Notes: a model not told the origin generated them from the letters alone. DNA of 64,000 nt from Bacteroides congonensis (GCF_900130125.1 NZ_FQXY01000010.1:1426001-1490000); one strand, 5' to 3'; positions 9,431-18,957 are shown, counted from the first letter of the stretch. A program made the numbers and translations.

Positions 9431-10024
9431 TTATTTGATGACATATATAATGCTGACGGCGGCTTTGGTAGGACCAAAGTAATTATGATGTCCTTTCTTT
9501 ATCATATCACCGCAATCGGCACAAGGATATTTTTTGTCTTGCAGGTGTGCATAACCTATTCCCAGTGAGAGTTCCAGATTCCAGTGGTCATTAAGGATCC
9601 ATTGATATCCATAAGAAATGCCACCGCCATACAAATGCCCCTGATAACGGTTGTGTCTCATATTGCTGTTGAAAGGCAGTCCGCCGACATTGTATTTTCC
9701 GTAGAAACCGTGAAGTCCGAAGAAATGTCCGTTGAACTTTTCGCAAGTCCAATAACGTAGTTCCGGTTGAATCAATCCGTGCTTCAGCCGGTAATCATGA
9801 AACCGCCATGGATTATAGTTGCCCGATATATCCAGCGTCATTTTAGTTCCCAGACCTATTTCTACCCCAAGGTTCAGGGTCGTTGTAGCATCATACAGCA
9901 AATTGGTTTTCACGGCTACCTCTTGAGCTTGACCGGTAATCCAGGTTCCTGCTGCCAACATAAGGGTTACCGCCAGTTTATTAATTCTGTTCTTTGTAAT
10001 ACTAAAGAATTTTAAGTAAACCAT
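9431..10024 (-). CDS. DUF3575 family outer-membrane beta-barrel protein
   Basis: 197 residues with a signal peptide ending in GQAQ. The mature protein begins EVAVKTNLLYDATTTLNLGVEIGLG, the DUF3575 hallmark, followed by alternating strands typical of a small outer-membrane barrel (PELRYWTCEKFNGHFFG, HLYGGGISYGYQWIL). The segment KKYPCADCGD adds a CxxC pair. It is the first gene of the fimbrial operon. In Bacteroides this family is paired with DUF3868/OmpA proteins beside fimbrillin genes, so a role in pilus assembly or anchoring is inferred. Confidence 0.75.
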   Translation of the reverse strand: MVYLKFFSITKNRINKLAVTLMLAAGTWITGQAQEVAVKTNLLYDATTTLNLGVEIGLGTKMTLDISGNYNPWRFHDYRLKHGLIQPELRYWTCEKFNGHFFGLHGFYGKYNVGGLPFNSNMRHNRYQGHLYGGGISYGYQWILNDHWNLELSLGIGYAHLQDKKYPCADCGDMIKKGHHNYFGPTKAAVSIIYVIK

Positions 10025-10353
10025 AGATATAATTTTTTAATCGTTTCAAGTTTATAGATGAGTTTTTATGGCTCATATCGTTCCGAATGTCATATAAATG
10101 ATACCATTCAAGAACAAAAGTTCTGATAAAAGTTTCAGATGAATATCTTAACGATTTAAAAAAAATAGCTGCTTTTAGGGCCTACTTCTAAAAATAACTG
10201 AACTTAGGGGGTAGAAAAAACAGATTTTACTACATCGGAGTTGATAGGGACAGGGTGTTTTATGTAGTTTATCAGATGCAAATATCCCTTGAAACATATT
10301 GTTTGTTTCAAGGGATATGCAAATAGGGGCTTTCTTAAAATTGGAAGAGTTTT
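10025..10353. other. 329-bp intergenic region upstream of the fimbrial operon
   Basis: The region is AT-rich and holds the 15-bp hairpin at 10282-10318 plus two weaker inverted repeats (AGAAC/GTTCT at 10111-10124; ACTACAT/ATGTAGT at 10229-10268). No convincing TTTG/TAnnTTTG promoter was found for the fimbrial operon. No long flanking inverted repeats suggest an invertible promoter. No gene was found. Confidence 0.5.
10282..10318 (-). terminator. Strong hairpin after the rus-like operon
   Basis: Perfect 15-bp arms (ATATCCCTTGAAACA at 10282-10296 and its complement at 10304-10318) enclose a 7-nt loop. It lies 35 bp past the GH97 stop codon in the direction of transcription, so it may end the operon. 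The T-tract after it is weak, so a role in RNA processing or stability is also possible. Confidence 0.55.
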
Positions 10354-12303
10354 TTATTCTATATTGATAATACCTATATATCCACCACCTCTACATAGAT
10401 TGATAGAGAGTTTATTAGAGTTCTCCGGTAAAGTATATTGTATAAGTTGTGAATCTTTTGCTTGCTGGTCAGCATTTACACCGTCATAATGGGCTTTTAT
10501 ATTTTTTTTGCCTTTTCCTATGAAAGAAAGATCGAGTTCAAGGCTACGAGGAGTACTTCCGTTTATTACTCCGATATACCATGTATTACCACGCCGGCGT
10601 GCAAGAGCGATATATTCGCCCACTTCTCCTTCTAAAGGAACTGTCTCATCCCAAGTCGTAGGAATGCTTTTGATAAATTCGAAACTCCGGAGATTCTCGT
10701 CATACTTAGTCGGACTGTCCGAAATCATTTGCAATGGGCTTTCGTAGACTACATACATGGCTAACTGGTGACTACGTGTGCCCTGACTCATAGGCTCATG
10801 TTGATTTTCATAGAATGTTTCCGGATGTGCGTTAAGCATAGCTCCGGGAGTATAGTCCATTGGCCCTACCCACATACGCAGGTATGGGATGATTACATCA
10901 TGTGTAACTGTGGCTCTCTTGCTCCATTTATTATACTCCAACCCTATCACTCCTTCACGTGTCATCAGGTTCGGGTATTTGCGTCTCATTCCTTCATTGG
11001 GGTAGGAACCGTGAAAGTCTACCAGCAATTTGTATTGAGTAGCTTTTACAGCTACTTGCTCGTAGAAGTTAACCATTTTTGCATCATTACGATCCATAAA
11101 GTCTATTTTGACTCCTTTCACTCCCCATTTGCTGAATTGTACAAAAGCCTCATCCATTTGCCGCATGATGTTCACCCATTTCGACCATAGTTGGATACCT
11201 ACTCCTTTTTCTGTTGCATATTCACAGATATGCGGAATGTCAACATCGGGGTTGAGGGTTAACAGGTCATTACGTGCCGACCATCCTTCGTCGATCAGGA
11301 CATATTCGATGTGATGTTTGGCTGCATAGTCTACCAAATAGAGATATGTATCGGTGTTAATGCCGCTCTTGAAATTTATATGATAGATATTACGGTCATT
11401 CCACCAATCCCATAAAACCTTACCGGGTTTAACCCAAGTATAGTCGGCGGCTTGTTCTTTCTCTTCGGAGAGTAAATATATAAGCTCGCTTTGTAATATG
11501 GAAGAGGCGTTGTCGAAGATACCGGTCACCCGCCATGGAAAGACCCGTTTCCCACAGTTGGGAATAAGATAGTCTTTGCGTGTGGAGACATAGATTTTAT
11601 TATCCCCTTCGTATGGCACTTCCTTATCCGGATAATTGGCAAAAATGCCATGGAAGGATTCTTTGGCAGGTTGTAAGTATATTCCCGGATAATTATAGAG
11701 ATTGGCTTCTGCTAATAATACTTTGTATTTGTCTACTTCAACCATTACAGGAGCTACGGAGAAACTGTCTTTGGGTAATGCATTGATTGGCTTTACCGTA
11801 TAATCCTGCTCAAACCAGTTTTGTAGCTGGTCGGTTAAAAGAGTATACGAGGTATGATCCTGTTCGAAGCAGTAAGATACAGACTCTTTCTTTACAGGCT
11901 GTTTATTGTTCGCAGTACTTACGAAACGATAGGCCACTCCGTCATTATAGACTCTGAATTCGATCTTATAGTCTTTGTAAATAAGCTCAATCTGGTTATA
12001 ATTATCCACTGCCTCTTTATATTTACGCGGCACAATAAATTCCACCTTCTCCGAAACGCTCTTGCGGGTTACCTTTCTACATTTGTCTGTTCCCCAAGTG
12101 TCGTTTCCGACTGTAAGTGAAAGCGGGCAAGTATCAAGAATCTTTGTTCCATTCCGGGATAAGCTGTAACTAACCTGGTTGTCAGTCTCGATAGTTATCA
12201 CATTTTTCTTGTCCGGCGAACTGGTTTCAATTATTTTGGCGACTGTTATCGAAGGATAACAAAAGGCTGCCGTCAGTAAAAAAAGAATATAGTTTATCTT
12301 CAT
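10354..12303 (-). CDS. Glycoside hydrolase family 97 enzyme (alpha-glycosidase)
   Basis: 649 residues with a cleavable signal peptide (MKINYILFLLTAAFCYPSITVA). The first ~260 residues are the GH97 N-terminal beta-sandwich, followed by a TIM barrel: WDWWNDRNIYHINFKSG, YVLIDEGWSA, GIQLWSKWVN, GVKGVKIDFMDRND, LLVDFHGSYPNEG and TREGVIGLEYNKWS. GH97 includes inverting alpha-glucosidases (SusB) and retaining alpha-galactosidases. The Asp in KIDFMDR lies where retaining members carry their nucleophile, which leans toward the retaining branch; that assignment is inference. It is the last gene of the rus-like operon, 2 bp after the permease, so it may remove an alpha-linked sugar from a ribose-containing substrate. 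It probably acts in the periplasm. Confidence 0.85.
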   Translation of the reverse strand: MKINYILFLLTAAFCYPSITVAKIIETSSPDKKNVITIETDNQVSYSLSRNGTKILDTCPLSLTVGNDTWGTDKCRKVTRKSVSEKVEFIVPRKYKEAVDNYNQIELIYKDYKIEFRVYNDGVAYRFVSTANNKQPVKKESVSYCFEQDHTSYTLLTDQLQNWFEQDYTVKPINALPKDSFSVAPVMVEVDKYKVLLAEANLYNYPGIYLQPAKESFHGIFANYPDKEVPYEGDNKIYVSTRKDYLIPNCGKRVFPWRVTGIFDNASSILQSELIYLLSEEKEQAADYTWVKPGKVLWDWWNDRNIYHINFKSGINTDTYLYLVDYAAKHHIEYVLIDEGWSARNDLLTLNPDVDIPHICEYATEKGVGIQLWSKWVNIMRQMDEAFVQFSKWGVKGVKIDFMDRNDAKMVNFYEQVAVKATQYKLLVDFHGSYPNEGMRRKYPNLMTREGVIGLEYNKWSKRATVTHDVIIPYLRMWVGPMDYTPGAMLNAHPETFYENQHEPMSQGTRSHQLAMYVVYESPLQMISDSPTKYDENLRSFEFIKSIPTTWDETVPLEGEVGEYIALARRRGNTWYIGVINGSTPRSLELDLSFIGKGKKNIKAHYDGVNADQQAKDSQLIQYTLPENSNKLSINLCRGGGYIGIINIE

Positions 12304-12305
12304 AA

Positions 12306-13310
12306 TTAGTTTCCTCCGGATAAAACGATGAATGATAATCCTGTGATGAACAGAATAAACATGATTCCTAAAAGCCTGTCGGTTGATTTGGAACTACCGG
12401 TGAACTCTTTCCATATAAATACCCCCCATAAGGCGGCAATCATAGGTGCTCCCTGACCGAGAGCGTAGGAGATGGCAGCTCCCGCTTTTCCTGCGGCTAT
12501 ATAGCTTAAAGCTGTTCCCAATCCCCATATACATCCTCCGAGGATTCCTACCAGATGTGTGCCTGCTTTTCCTCCAAAATATTCTTTATAGCTTACCGGA
12601 GTTCCTACAAACGGACGTTTCATAACAATTGTATTGAACAGGAAGTTGCTCAGGAAGATACCGATTGAGAATATAAAGAAAGCGGTGTATGGAGTAGCCA
12701 TGCCCGGAGTAGGAGAGTCAAAATTGTTAAGGTCCATGGCAGCAGCTACAAAACGGTAGAAGAAGGACATAAGTATGCCGGCAATAGCCGCAAGAATAAT
12801 CCCTTTCTTGCTATTATTATTCCCCTCTTTCTGTTGCCTGCCTGCCGCTATCCCATTACAGATGATAGCGATAACAATCAGGATTACTCCTGTAAACAAC
12901 CAGAACGGGTCTCCTTTAGGAGTGCTGAAATAGTTGATGAACACACCCAGGACCAAGGCAAGTCCTACACCTAACGGAAAAGCAACCGCCATTCCGGCAA
13001 TGGAGACCGAAGCTGAAAGTAAGATGTTGGAAGCATTGAAAATAACTCCTCCGATCAAGGCACTGACTATGTATCTGGCATCTACTTGCCGGATATCTTC
13101 CAGAAAACCTCTTCCCGAATCTCCGAAACTTCCGAGGGTGAAAACCAGAAGTAAGGCAAATAATAAGATACCGATCGTATAATCCCAGTAATAAAGCTCA
13201 TAACGCCAGTTCTTGCTGGCCAGTTTCTGGGTATTACCCCAGGAACCCCAACATATCATGGTTATGAAGCAAAAGATAATGGCTAGTGTATAACTATTGA
13301 CTATAAACAT
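12306..13310 (-). CDS. rusT: Sugar permease of the drug/metabolite transporter superfamily (RusT-like)
   Basis: 334 residues, very hydrophobic, with about ten predicted membrane helices. The opening MICWGSWGNTQKLASKNWRYELYYWDYTIG is the glucose/ribose porter or ureide-permease type N-terminus. Glycine-rich helices follow (ALIGGVIFNASNILLSASVSIAG, GGCIWGLGTALSYIAAGKAGAAISYALGQGAPMIAALWGVF). It sits between the nucleoside hydrolase fusion and GH97 genes (10 bp and 2 bp gaps). In the B. thetaiotaomicron ribose utilization locus a permease at this place (RusT) brings ribose across the inner membrane. Substrate here is inferred from context: ribose or a related pentose. Confidence 0.75.
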   Translation of the reverse strand: MFIVNSYTLAIIFCFITMICWGSWGNTQKLASKNWRYELYYWDYTIGILLFALLLVFTLGSFGDSGRGFLEDIRQVDARYIVSALIGGVIFNASNILLSASVSIAGMAVAFPLGVGLALVLGVFINYFSTPKGDPFWLFTGVILIVIAIICNGIAAGRQQKEGNNNSKKGIILAAIAGILMSFFYRFVAAAMDLNNFDSPTPGMATPYTAFFIFSIGIFLSNFLFNTIVMKRPFVGTPVSYKEYFGGKAGTHLVGILGGCIWGLGTALSYIAAGKAGAAISYALGQGAPMIAALWGVFIWKEFTGSSKSTDRLLGIMFILFITGLSFIVLSGGN

Positions 13311-13320
13311 GGCTTTTTCT

Positions 13321-15876
13321 TTATTGATTTATATTCTTTTCTTCTTTCCCTGTCACCTGGCGGACAATGGCATCTAATGTTCTTTGAATATTTTCTTTTC
13401 CTTGAATCATAAGATATTGATGTTGTCCTTTGTCTGACGCATTAAATAGACTGTGTCCTACACTGTCTATTGTAATCGTTCCCTTTGTTGACAGTTCAAA
13501 GTAGTCTTTTTCCGGTTCTATGGCTTGTAGGACAGAGGTCAAATCCCAAGTTTGCCTGTCGTATGGCATTTTGTCATATATCTGGTAAGATACACAAAGA
13601 GGATGTTTGTAACCATCCGGAAAATCATTCAGGATACTCTGATGTGGATACAATAATTTGTTGCCTAGTTCCCAACCGCTTGCAATGACCGGAGTAGGCC
13701 ACTCACTGAATACGGTTTGTGCGGCATTTATATCCTGCACTAGATTCCATTCTGGGAAATCGAACTCGTTCCCATAGAGTCCTCCCATTACGGACAATAG
13801 CTTCACTTTTTGGGCAACGAGTGATTTGCCGTCCAAAGGACTGTACTCATCGGCTTCCGAGTGTAGCAGGCGTGAAAGATTCGTTTCCGGTCCTACGGCA
13901 ATAAATACCACGGAATTATCTGGTTGTGAAGCCAGCAATTTCCGTAATAACTTATATCCTTCCGGCAGATTGTCTTTGATACTTCTTTGAGGATACAGTA
14001 TTTTATTGCCTTCAATAATGGTATCCAAGGTCTGGCGGAGATAACCTCCGTCTTCGGGAGTAGCTCCGTTGTATGCATATCCCAATGGAATGTCTCCCCT
14101 CTCGTTGAGGCGGCAATATCCGTCAATATATTCAATTGAATAAGGATTGGACTTGCTGATTGTGATACCTAGCAGATCTATTTTCCCGGCTTTCTCATAG
14201 TTGAATAGCATTTGCATAGCTAGCACGTCGTCAATGTCATTGCCGACATCTGTGTCGAATATCACAGGAACAGGTTGTTTGAGTTGATATTTTAAAGACT
14301 TGTCACTTTGAATGTCGAAGAATAAATCCGGATTCAGACGGGTATCGGACACTGATTCATCAATACCGATATAACCCATTGGGTGATAACCGCCTTCGAA
14401 ATAATTTTCATTGGCAAATCGGAGTGAAGGTTGCATGCCGGCCGGATCGAGCACCGTTAAAGCCAGGATATATTTTCCCTTGGCAATGGGGGCGTCAATA
14501 GAAATATTCTTTCGGATGTGGTAAGTTTCCGGAGCCGTTTGGTATTTATGTTCATCTACAGACCAATTATCTCCCGGCATCCATTCGGAGATGTTTACTC
14601 CCTCCAATATTTTCCCCCACACTTTTTGATGACTTTCAGGGTCTAGTAAAGCTATTTCTACCGGCCAGTTATAATAGAATGGCGATGAGCCGGTGTTGAT
14701 GACCTTGAAAGAAACAGGGAATTGTTCTCCCTCTTTTATTTCTTTCGGATAAGAGAACTCATTGATGACGAACCGGTATCCCATAGCTTTTTGCAGTGTC
14801 TCTGCATTTTTCTGAAATTCCGGGTCGTTGAAGTCTGCCCAGGTGATTCCGCCTAAATGATTACAGTGCAGGTTCCGGATCTGTTCCATGACATATTCTC
14901 GGGTATCCTTATCTGCCACCACTTCTTCAAAAGACTTGAATCGGGCAAGGTCTCCCCAGTTCCAGGTAATTTCTCCGCCTATGGGCTGGGTTTTCCAGCG
15001 GTCGCCTAATTTTTTCATTTCCTCATAACCTCTTACAATCTCTTGGGGTTGAGACCATGAATCCCAGTAAATCCCGAATTCATAATCTTTAAATTCATAG
15101 GCATAACGAACCATTACTTTTTTGTTCTTGAATGCTTTGGCGAAGGCATCTCCCAGAATCTTCTCCATACCCGGAATCCATGTCCGGTTAGCTACGTGAT
15201 CCGGTTCGTCGTGCGGAGCCCAGTAAGTTGAGAGATCCGGGTCATGGTGTTCTCCCCATTCGCCGATAATCCCCATTTCTACATATGCCACCCGCGGATC
15301 GTTGTCCCATGCCTGTCCGAGTTTCTCTACAAGTTTTTTTACGCGTTCAGGAAAAGAAGGGTCAAAGTATCCCCCGGCAATGGGGGTATTTTTGTCTTTT
15401 TCTTCTACATAGGCGGCTACGGAGTTCGGCCTTTGCTTGTAAGGACCTGTTTCCGGAGCTATTCCTTTGGGCCAGTGCCAACCGGTCAAGTCATCCGGAT
15501 TCGTAGGGTCTTTAGGTTTTCCGCCATGCCAGGGTTCCAGCCATACAAGAAAAACCCGGGGAATTACTTTGACGTTTATGTCTTCTACTCCTTTCCAGCG
15601 ATGATTGCTGTAAGCGATAATCTTGTCTACTCCGTCATTGGCGTCGTCTTCGATCATATTCCACTGCATATATTCTTTTGTCAGTGAACCGTAAGGGTAG
15701 GGATATTCTTCCCTAATCCGGTCGATGCCGGGAGCGAAGAATTCCCTGAATCCTTTCATTGGATTCCTGAATGCATTCGGATACTCCTGATAAGAAACCG
15801 TCACGGTTTTCTCACTGCAAGCAGATATCGTTCCAAATAGCATTAGGAGTAATATGTTTCTGATGCTTGATTTCAT
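13321..15876 (-). CDS. rusNH: DUF4874/DUF4832-type hydrolase fused to a nucleoside hydrolase (RusNH-like lipoprotein)
   Basis: 851 residues. MKSSIRNILLLMLFGTISAC is a lipoprotein signal. Residues ~30-540 are closely similar, line for line, to the next gene upstream (shared NPMKG.REFF, YPYPYGS, EYMQWNM, IIAYSNHRWKGVEDINVKVIPR, AYVEMGIIGE.GEHHDP, TQPIGGEITWNWG). From ~545 comes an inosine-uridine nucleoside hydrolase domain with the Ca2+/ribose motif DTDVGNDIDDVLA and the later blocks FIAVGPETNLSRLL and PVIASGWELGNKL. Nucleoside hydrolases release ribose from nucleosides. The fusion point follows exactly where the upstream paralog ends (KTLKYKIQ versus KSLKYQLKQ). Lipidation places both activities in the envelope, not the cytoplasm. 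Expected product: free ribose for the adjacent permease. Confidence 0.8.
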   Translation of the reverse strand: MKSSIRNILLLMLFGTISACSEKTVTVSYQEYPNAFRNPMKGFREFFAPGIDRIREEYPYPYGSLTKEYMQWNMIEDDANDGVDKIIAYSNHRWKGVEDINVKVIPRVFLVWLEPWHGGKPKDPTNPDDLTGWHWPKGIAPETGPYKQRPNSVAAYVEEKDKNTPIAGGYFDPSFPERVKKLVEKLGQAWDNDPRVAYVEMGIIGEWGEHHDPDLSTYWAPHDEPDHVANRTWIPGMEKILGDAFAKAFKNKKVMVRYAYEFKDYEFGIYWDSWSQPQEIVRGYEEMKKLGDRWKTQPIGGEITWNWGDLARFKSFEEVVADKDTREYVMEQIRNLHCNHLGGITWADFNDPEFQKNAETLQKAMGYRFVINEFSYPKEIKEGEQFPVSFKVINTGSSPFYYNWPVEIALLDPESHQKVWGKILEGVNISEWMPGDNWSVDEHKYQTAPETYHIRKNISIDAPIAKGKYILALTVLDPAGMQPSLRFANENYFEGGYHPMGYIGIDESVSDTRLNPDLFFDIQSDKSLKYQLKQPVPVIFDTDVGNDIDDVLAMQMLFNYEKAGKIDLLGITISKSNPYSIEYIDGYCRLNERGDIPLGYAYNGATPEDGGYLRQTLDTIIEGNKILYPQRSIKDNLPEGYKLLRKLLASQPDNSVVFIAVGPETNLSRLLHSEADEYSPLDGKSLVAQKVKLLSVMGGLYGNEFDFPEWNLVQDINAAQTVFSEWPTPVIASGWELGNKLLYPHQSILNDFPDGYKHPLCVSYQIYDKMPYDRQTWDLTSVLQAIEPEKDYFELSTKGTITIDSVGHSLFNASDKGQHQYLMIQGKENIQRTLDAIVRQVTGKEEKNINQ

Positions 15877-15888
15877 TAAGTTTACTTA

Positions 15889-17511
15889 TTATTGGATTTT
15901 ATATTTTAGAGTTTTATCCTGCCTCATGTCATCGAAATCTTCGGTTGGGATTTCAAAATATACGGGTTCCGTATTGACACCGATATGTCCCATGGGGTGA
16001 CGTCCTCCTTCAAAATAATTCTGAATGGCAAATCTTAATGAAGGAAGCATGCCGGACGGGTCTAATATGGAAATTGAGATGATATAATCTCCTGTGTCCA
16101 GTTTCTTGTCTAAAGTCAGTTCTTCTTCAATATGATTCGTTTCGGCCGGTTGAGTATAGACTTTTGCTGAATTATTCCAGTTGTCTCCCGGCATCCATTG
16201 TGATATTTTAGGAGTTTTCAATGTTTTGCTCCATACAACTTCTTGAGTCTGGGAGTTTAGTAAGGAAATTTCTACCGGCCAGTCATAATAAAAAGGTGAC
16301 GAGCCTGTGTTAATCACATCAAATGATATTTTGAATGGCTCATCCGGTTTGATATTTGTCGGATAGTTGAAATTGGACAAAAGAAAGCGGTAACCCATTG
16401 TCTTTTGAAGTAATTCTGCATTGGGTTCGAAAGTCGGGTCATTGAAATTAGCCCAAGTGATACCTCCCAAGTGGTTACAATGCAGATCACGTATTTGCTG
16501 AATGATAAGGTCTTGCGTTTTGGCATCTGCCACTACTTCTTCAAAAGATTTGAATTTATAGAGACTTCCCCAGTTCCAGGTGATTTCTCCACCTATGGGC
16601 TGGGTTTTCCAGCGATCGCCTAACTTTTTCATTTCTTCGTAGCCGCGCTTTATTTCTTCATCGATAGCCCATGAATCCCAATAGATTCCGAATTCATAAT
16701 CTTTAAATTCATAAGCATAGCGCACCATTACCTTTTTGTTCTTGAAAGCGGCGGTAAAGGCATCTCCCAATACTTTTTCAATACCCGGCAGCCAAGTACG
16801 GTTCTCTACATGATTGGGTTGATCATGAGGTGCCCATACTGTGGTGATATCCGGGTCGTGATGTTCCCCGAACTCACCGATAATTCCCATTTCTACATAG
16901 GCTACCCTAGGGTCATTGTCCCATGCCTGTCCGGCTTTCTCTACCAGTTTCTTCACTCTTTCCTGAAAGGTAGGGTGGCAGTAGCCCCCGATAATAGGGG
17001 CATTAAGATCGTTCTCGTCATATGTCTCTCCCGGAATATCGCTGGGCCAGTGCCAACCGTTCAAATCGTCGGGGTTATTGGTATGAGTATTCTTGGCATA
17101 TCCGCCATGCCAGGGCTCCATCCATACGATGTAAATGCGTGGGATAACCTTGACATTTATATCTTCTACTCCTTGCCACCTGTGGTTGCTGTAAGCTATA
17201 ATCTTGTTGACACCGTCGCTTTCGTTGTCTTCCAGCATATTCCATTGCATATATTCTTTAATGATAGAGCCGTATGGGTATGGATATTCATCTCTTACTT
17301 TATCATATCCCGGGCCGAAGAATTCGCGTAATCCTTTCATCGGATTCCGGATCGCATGAAGATATTCTGCCGGATTGATTGTAACTCTTCCGTCTTTAAC
17401 TTCTACTGTTCCTCCTCCTTCAATGGGAGGAAGTATGCCATGGTCTTCTTCTTTGCATGAATAAAAGAAGATACTCATCAATAGTCCTGTGATAAAAATA
17501 AATTTTTTCAT
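15889..17511 (-). CDS. rusGH: DUF4874/DUF4832-type TIM-barrel putative glycoside hydrolase (RusGH-like lipoprotein)
   Basis: 540 residues with a lipobox at MKKFIFITGLLMSIFFYSC. Residues ~45-380 look like a beta/alpha barrel related to DUF4874, with two conserved acidic sites that could be acid/base and nucleophile: EMGIIGEFGEHHDP and QPIGGEITWNWG. The last ~150 residues are a beta-sandwich of DUF4832 type (ISFDVINTGSSPFYYDWPVEISLL). The gene lies 17 bp after susD and 12 bp before its fused paralog. A predicted hydrolase (RusGH) is part of the characterised B. thetaiotaomicron ribose locus; its substrate remains unclear to me. A role in freeing ribosides from larger molecules at the cell surface is inference. 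Confidence 0.7.
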   Translation of the reverse strand: MKKFIFITGLLMSIFFYSCKEEDHGILPPIEGGGTVEVKDGRVTINPAEYLHAIRNPMKGLREFFGPGYDKVRDEYPYPYGSIIKEYMQWNMLEDNESDGVNKIIAYSNHRWQGVEDINVKVIPRIYIVWMEPWHGGYAKNTHTNNPDDLNGWHWPSDIPGETYDENDLNAPIIGGYCHPTFQERVKKLVEKAGQAWDNDPRVAYVEMGIIGEFGEHHDPDITTVWAPHDQPNHVENRTWLPGIEKVLGDAFTAAFKNKKVMVRYAYEFKDYEFGIYWDSWAIDEEIKRGYEEMKKLGDRWKTQPIGGEITWNWGSLYKFKSFEEVVADAKTQDLIIQQIRDLHCNHLGGITWANFNDPTFEPNAELLQKTMGYRFLLSNFNYPTNIKPDEPFKISFDVINTGSSPFYYDWPVEISLLNSQTQEVVWSKTLKTPKISQWMPGDNWNNSAKVYTQPAETNHIEEELTLDKKLDTGDYIISISILDPSGMLPSLRFAIQNYFEGGRHPMGHIGVNTEPVYFEIPTEDFDDMRQDKTLKYKIQ

Positions 17512-17528
17512 GTGCTAAATGATTTATG

Positions 17529-18944
17529 TTAATATCCTTCGTTATTTTCTGTGATAGCGTCATTGGCATCAACGGCGGCCTGTGGAATCGGGTATAGAAC
17601 ATGATAGGGCTGAATGGTGACTCCGGCGTGGTCTTTCATGTATTCGGCCAGTTTTCCGAAGCGGATCAGGTCCCAACGACGCAGGTGTTCACAACATAAT
17701 TCGTGCAATCTTTCTTCCAGTACGACTTCGGCAAACTGCTCTTTATTCAGGTTGTCGGCTGCTGTAATGGAAGTCAGTCCCGCTCTGTTTCGTACTTCAT
17801 TCAAGGCATTATATTTATCATTACTTGTGTCATCTATGCTGTTCAGTGCTTCAGCTTTCATCAAAAGTACATCCGCATAACGAATCATAGTAAAATTCAG
17901 ATTATCATCTTCAATCACATTACCAGTCTCGGCGTCCCAAAATTTGCCGGAGGAAGGAGGGGTTTGGGTAACACCTGCATATTCTGTGATGAAGAATGCC
18001 TTTTTACGTTTATCAGCGTTATCATAAGAATCGTATAAATATTGTGTCGGACCAAATCCTCCCCAACCGCCGAAGTTAGTTGGACCGCCTACATTGCGAG
18101 GTCCCCAGTAAGAATGTTGGATACTGCCTTCCAACCCCCACGAGCCAGAATGCTTAAATTGTATTTCAAATATATTTTCATATTCCTGATTCTTGTTTTG
18201 GGGATCAAATATATCTTTAAGATTATCGTACAGCTTGAATTTTCCTTCGAGCATCCGGCAGTATTTTAATGCTTCGGCAGGTTTTCCCCACTGAAGGTAA
18301 ATGCGTGCCAGCAAAGCTTGGGCTGCGTAAGACGTAGCTCTTCCTTTATCTTGTGCATCCGGCCAGGAACCCGGAAGTCCGAGGGCAGCTTCCATATCCT
18401 GGGTAATCAGCGTATATACTTCGTCAACCGTGGCACGGGGTCTCATGATTTCACTTCTGTCAATGGATGACTTTGTCCATAAAGGAACACCGCCATACAT
18501 TCTGACCAAGTCGAAATAGTAGATCGCTCTTAAGAAACGGGCTTGCATAATCATGGAACTGTGGAGATCCGAACTTACTGCATCCGAAGGCATGTCGATT
18601 ACTGCATTACAGCGTTTGATACCTTCATAGCAGAGTCGGTAGTGATTATCCAGGAATCCGTGTGAAGCGGAGAATGTATAATAATGTAACTCTGAATAAG
18701 CCGCCCATCCCATATCAAACGGAATAACTTCATCAGTTCCGAATTCAGTAAGGGTGATGGTATATTTTCCGACAAATACTTCCTGAAGTGTGCCGTAAGC
18801 AGCATAAAGAGTTTGTTGCCAGTCTTCCGGTTTCTCATAAGCATTTTCCGGAGTTAATACACTTTGAGGAGTCAAATCAAGAAAGTTGTCGCAACTGCAT
18901 AATGTCAGGCAACTGAAGGCTAATATTGATAAATATTTTTTCAT
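17529..18944 (-). CDS. rusD: SusD/RagB family substrate-binding lipoprotein (RusD-like)
   Basis: 471 residues from the ATG at 18944, which gives MKKYLSILAFSCLTLCSCD with a lipobox; the longer ORF start at 18998 would overlap susC and bury the signal peptide. The SusD hallmarks are present: DNFLDLTPQSVLTPENAY, helical TPR-like units (RFLRAIYYFDLVRMYGGVPL, YAAQALLARIYLQWGKPAEALKY), MIRYADVLLMKAEALN, and the C-terminal LEERLHELCCEHLRRWDLIRFGKL. SusD proteins cap the SusC channel on the cell surface and hand over ligand. It starts 13 bp after the susC stop. Confidence 0.88.
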   Translation of the reverse strand: MKKYLSILAFSCLTLCSCDNFLDLTPQSVLTPENAYEKPEDWQQTLYAAYGTLQEVFVGKYTITLTEFGTDEVIPFDMGWAAYSELHYYTFSASHGFLDNHYRLCYEGIKRCNAVIDMPSDAVSSDLHSSMIMQARFLRAIYYFDLVRMYGGVPLWTKSSIDRSEIMRPRATVDEVYTLITQDMEAALGLPGSWPDAQDKGRATSYAAQALLARIYLQWGKPAEALKYCRMLEGKFKLYDNLKDIFDPQNKNQEYENIFEIQFKHSGSWGLEGSIQHSYWGPRNVGGPTNFGGWGGFGPTQYLYDSYDNADKRKKAFFITEYAGVTQTPPSSGKFWDAETGNVIEDDNLNFTMIRYADVLLMKAEALNSIDDTSNDKYNALNEVRNRAGLTSITAADNLNKEQFAEVVLEERLHELCCEHLRRWDLIRFGKLAEYMKDHAGVTIQPYHVLYPIPQAAVDANDAITENNEGY

Positions 18945-18957
18945 AATGTTTCTGTTT

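Noticed and set aside
10025..10353. Invertible promoter for the fimbrial operon
   Set aside because: Phase-variable promoters need long inverted repeats flanking a promoter. Only one hairpin with a 7-nt loop and short repeats were found.
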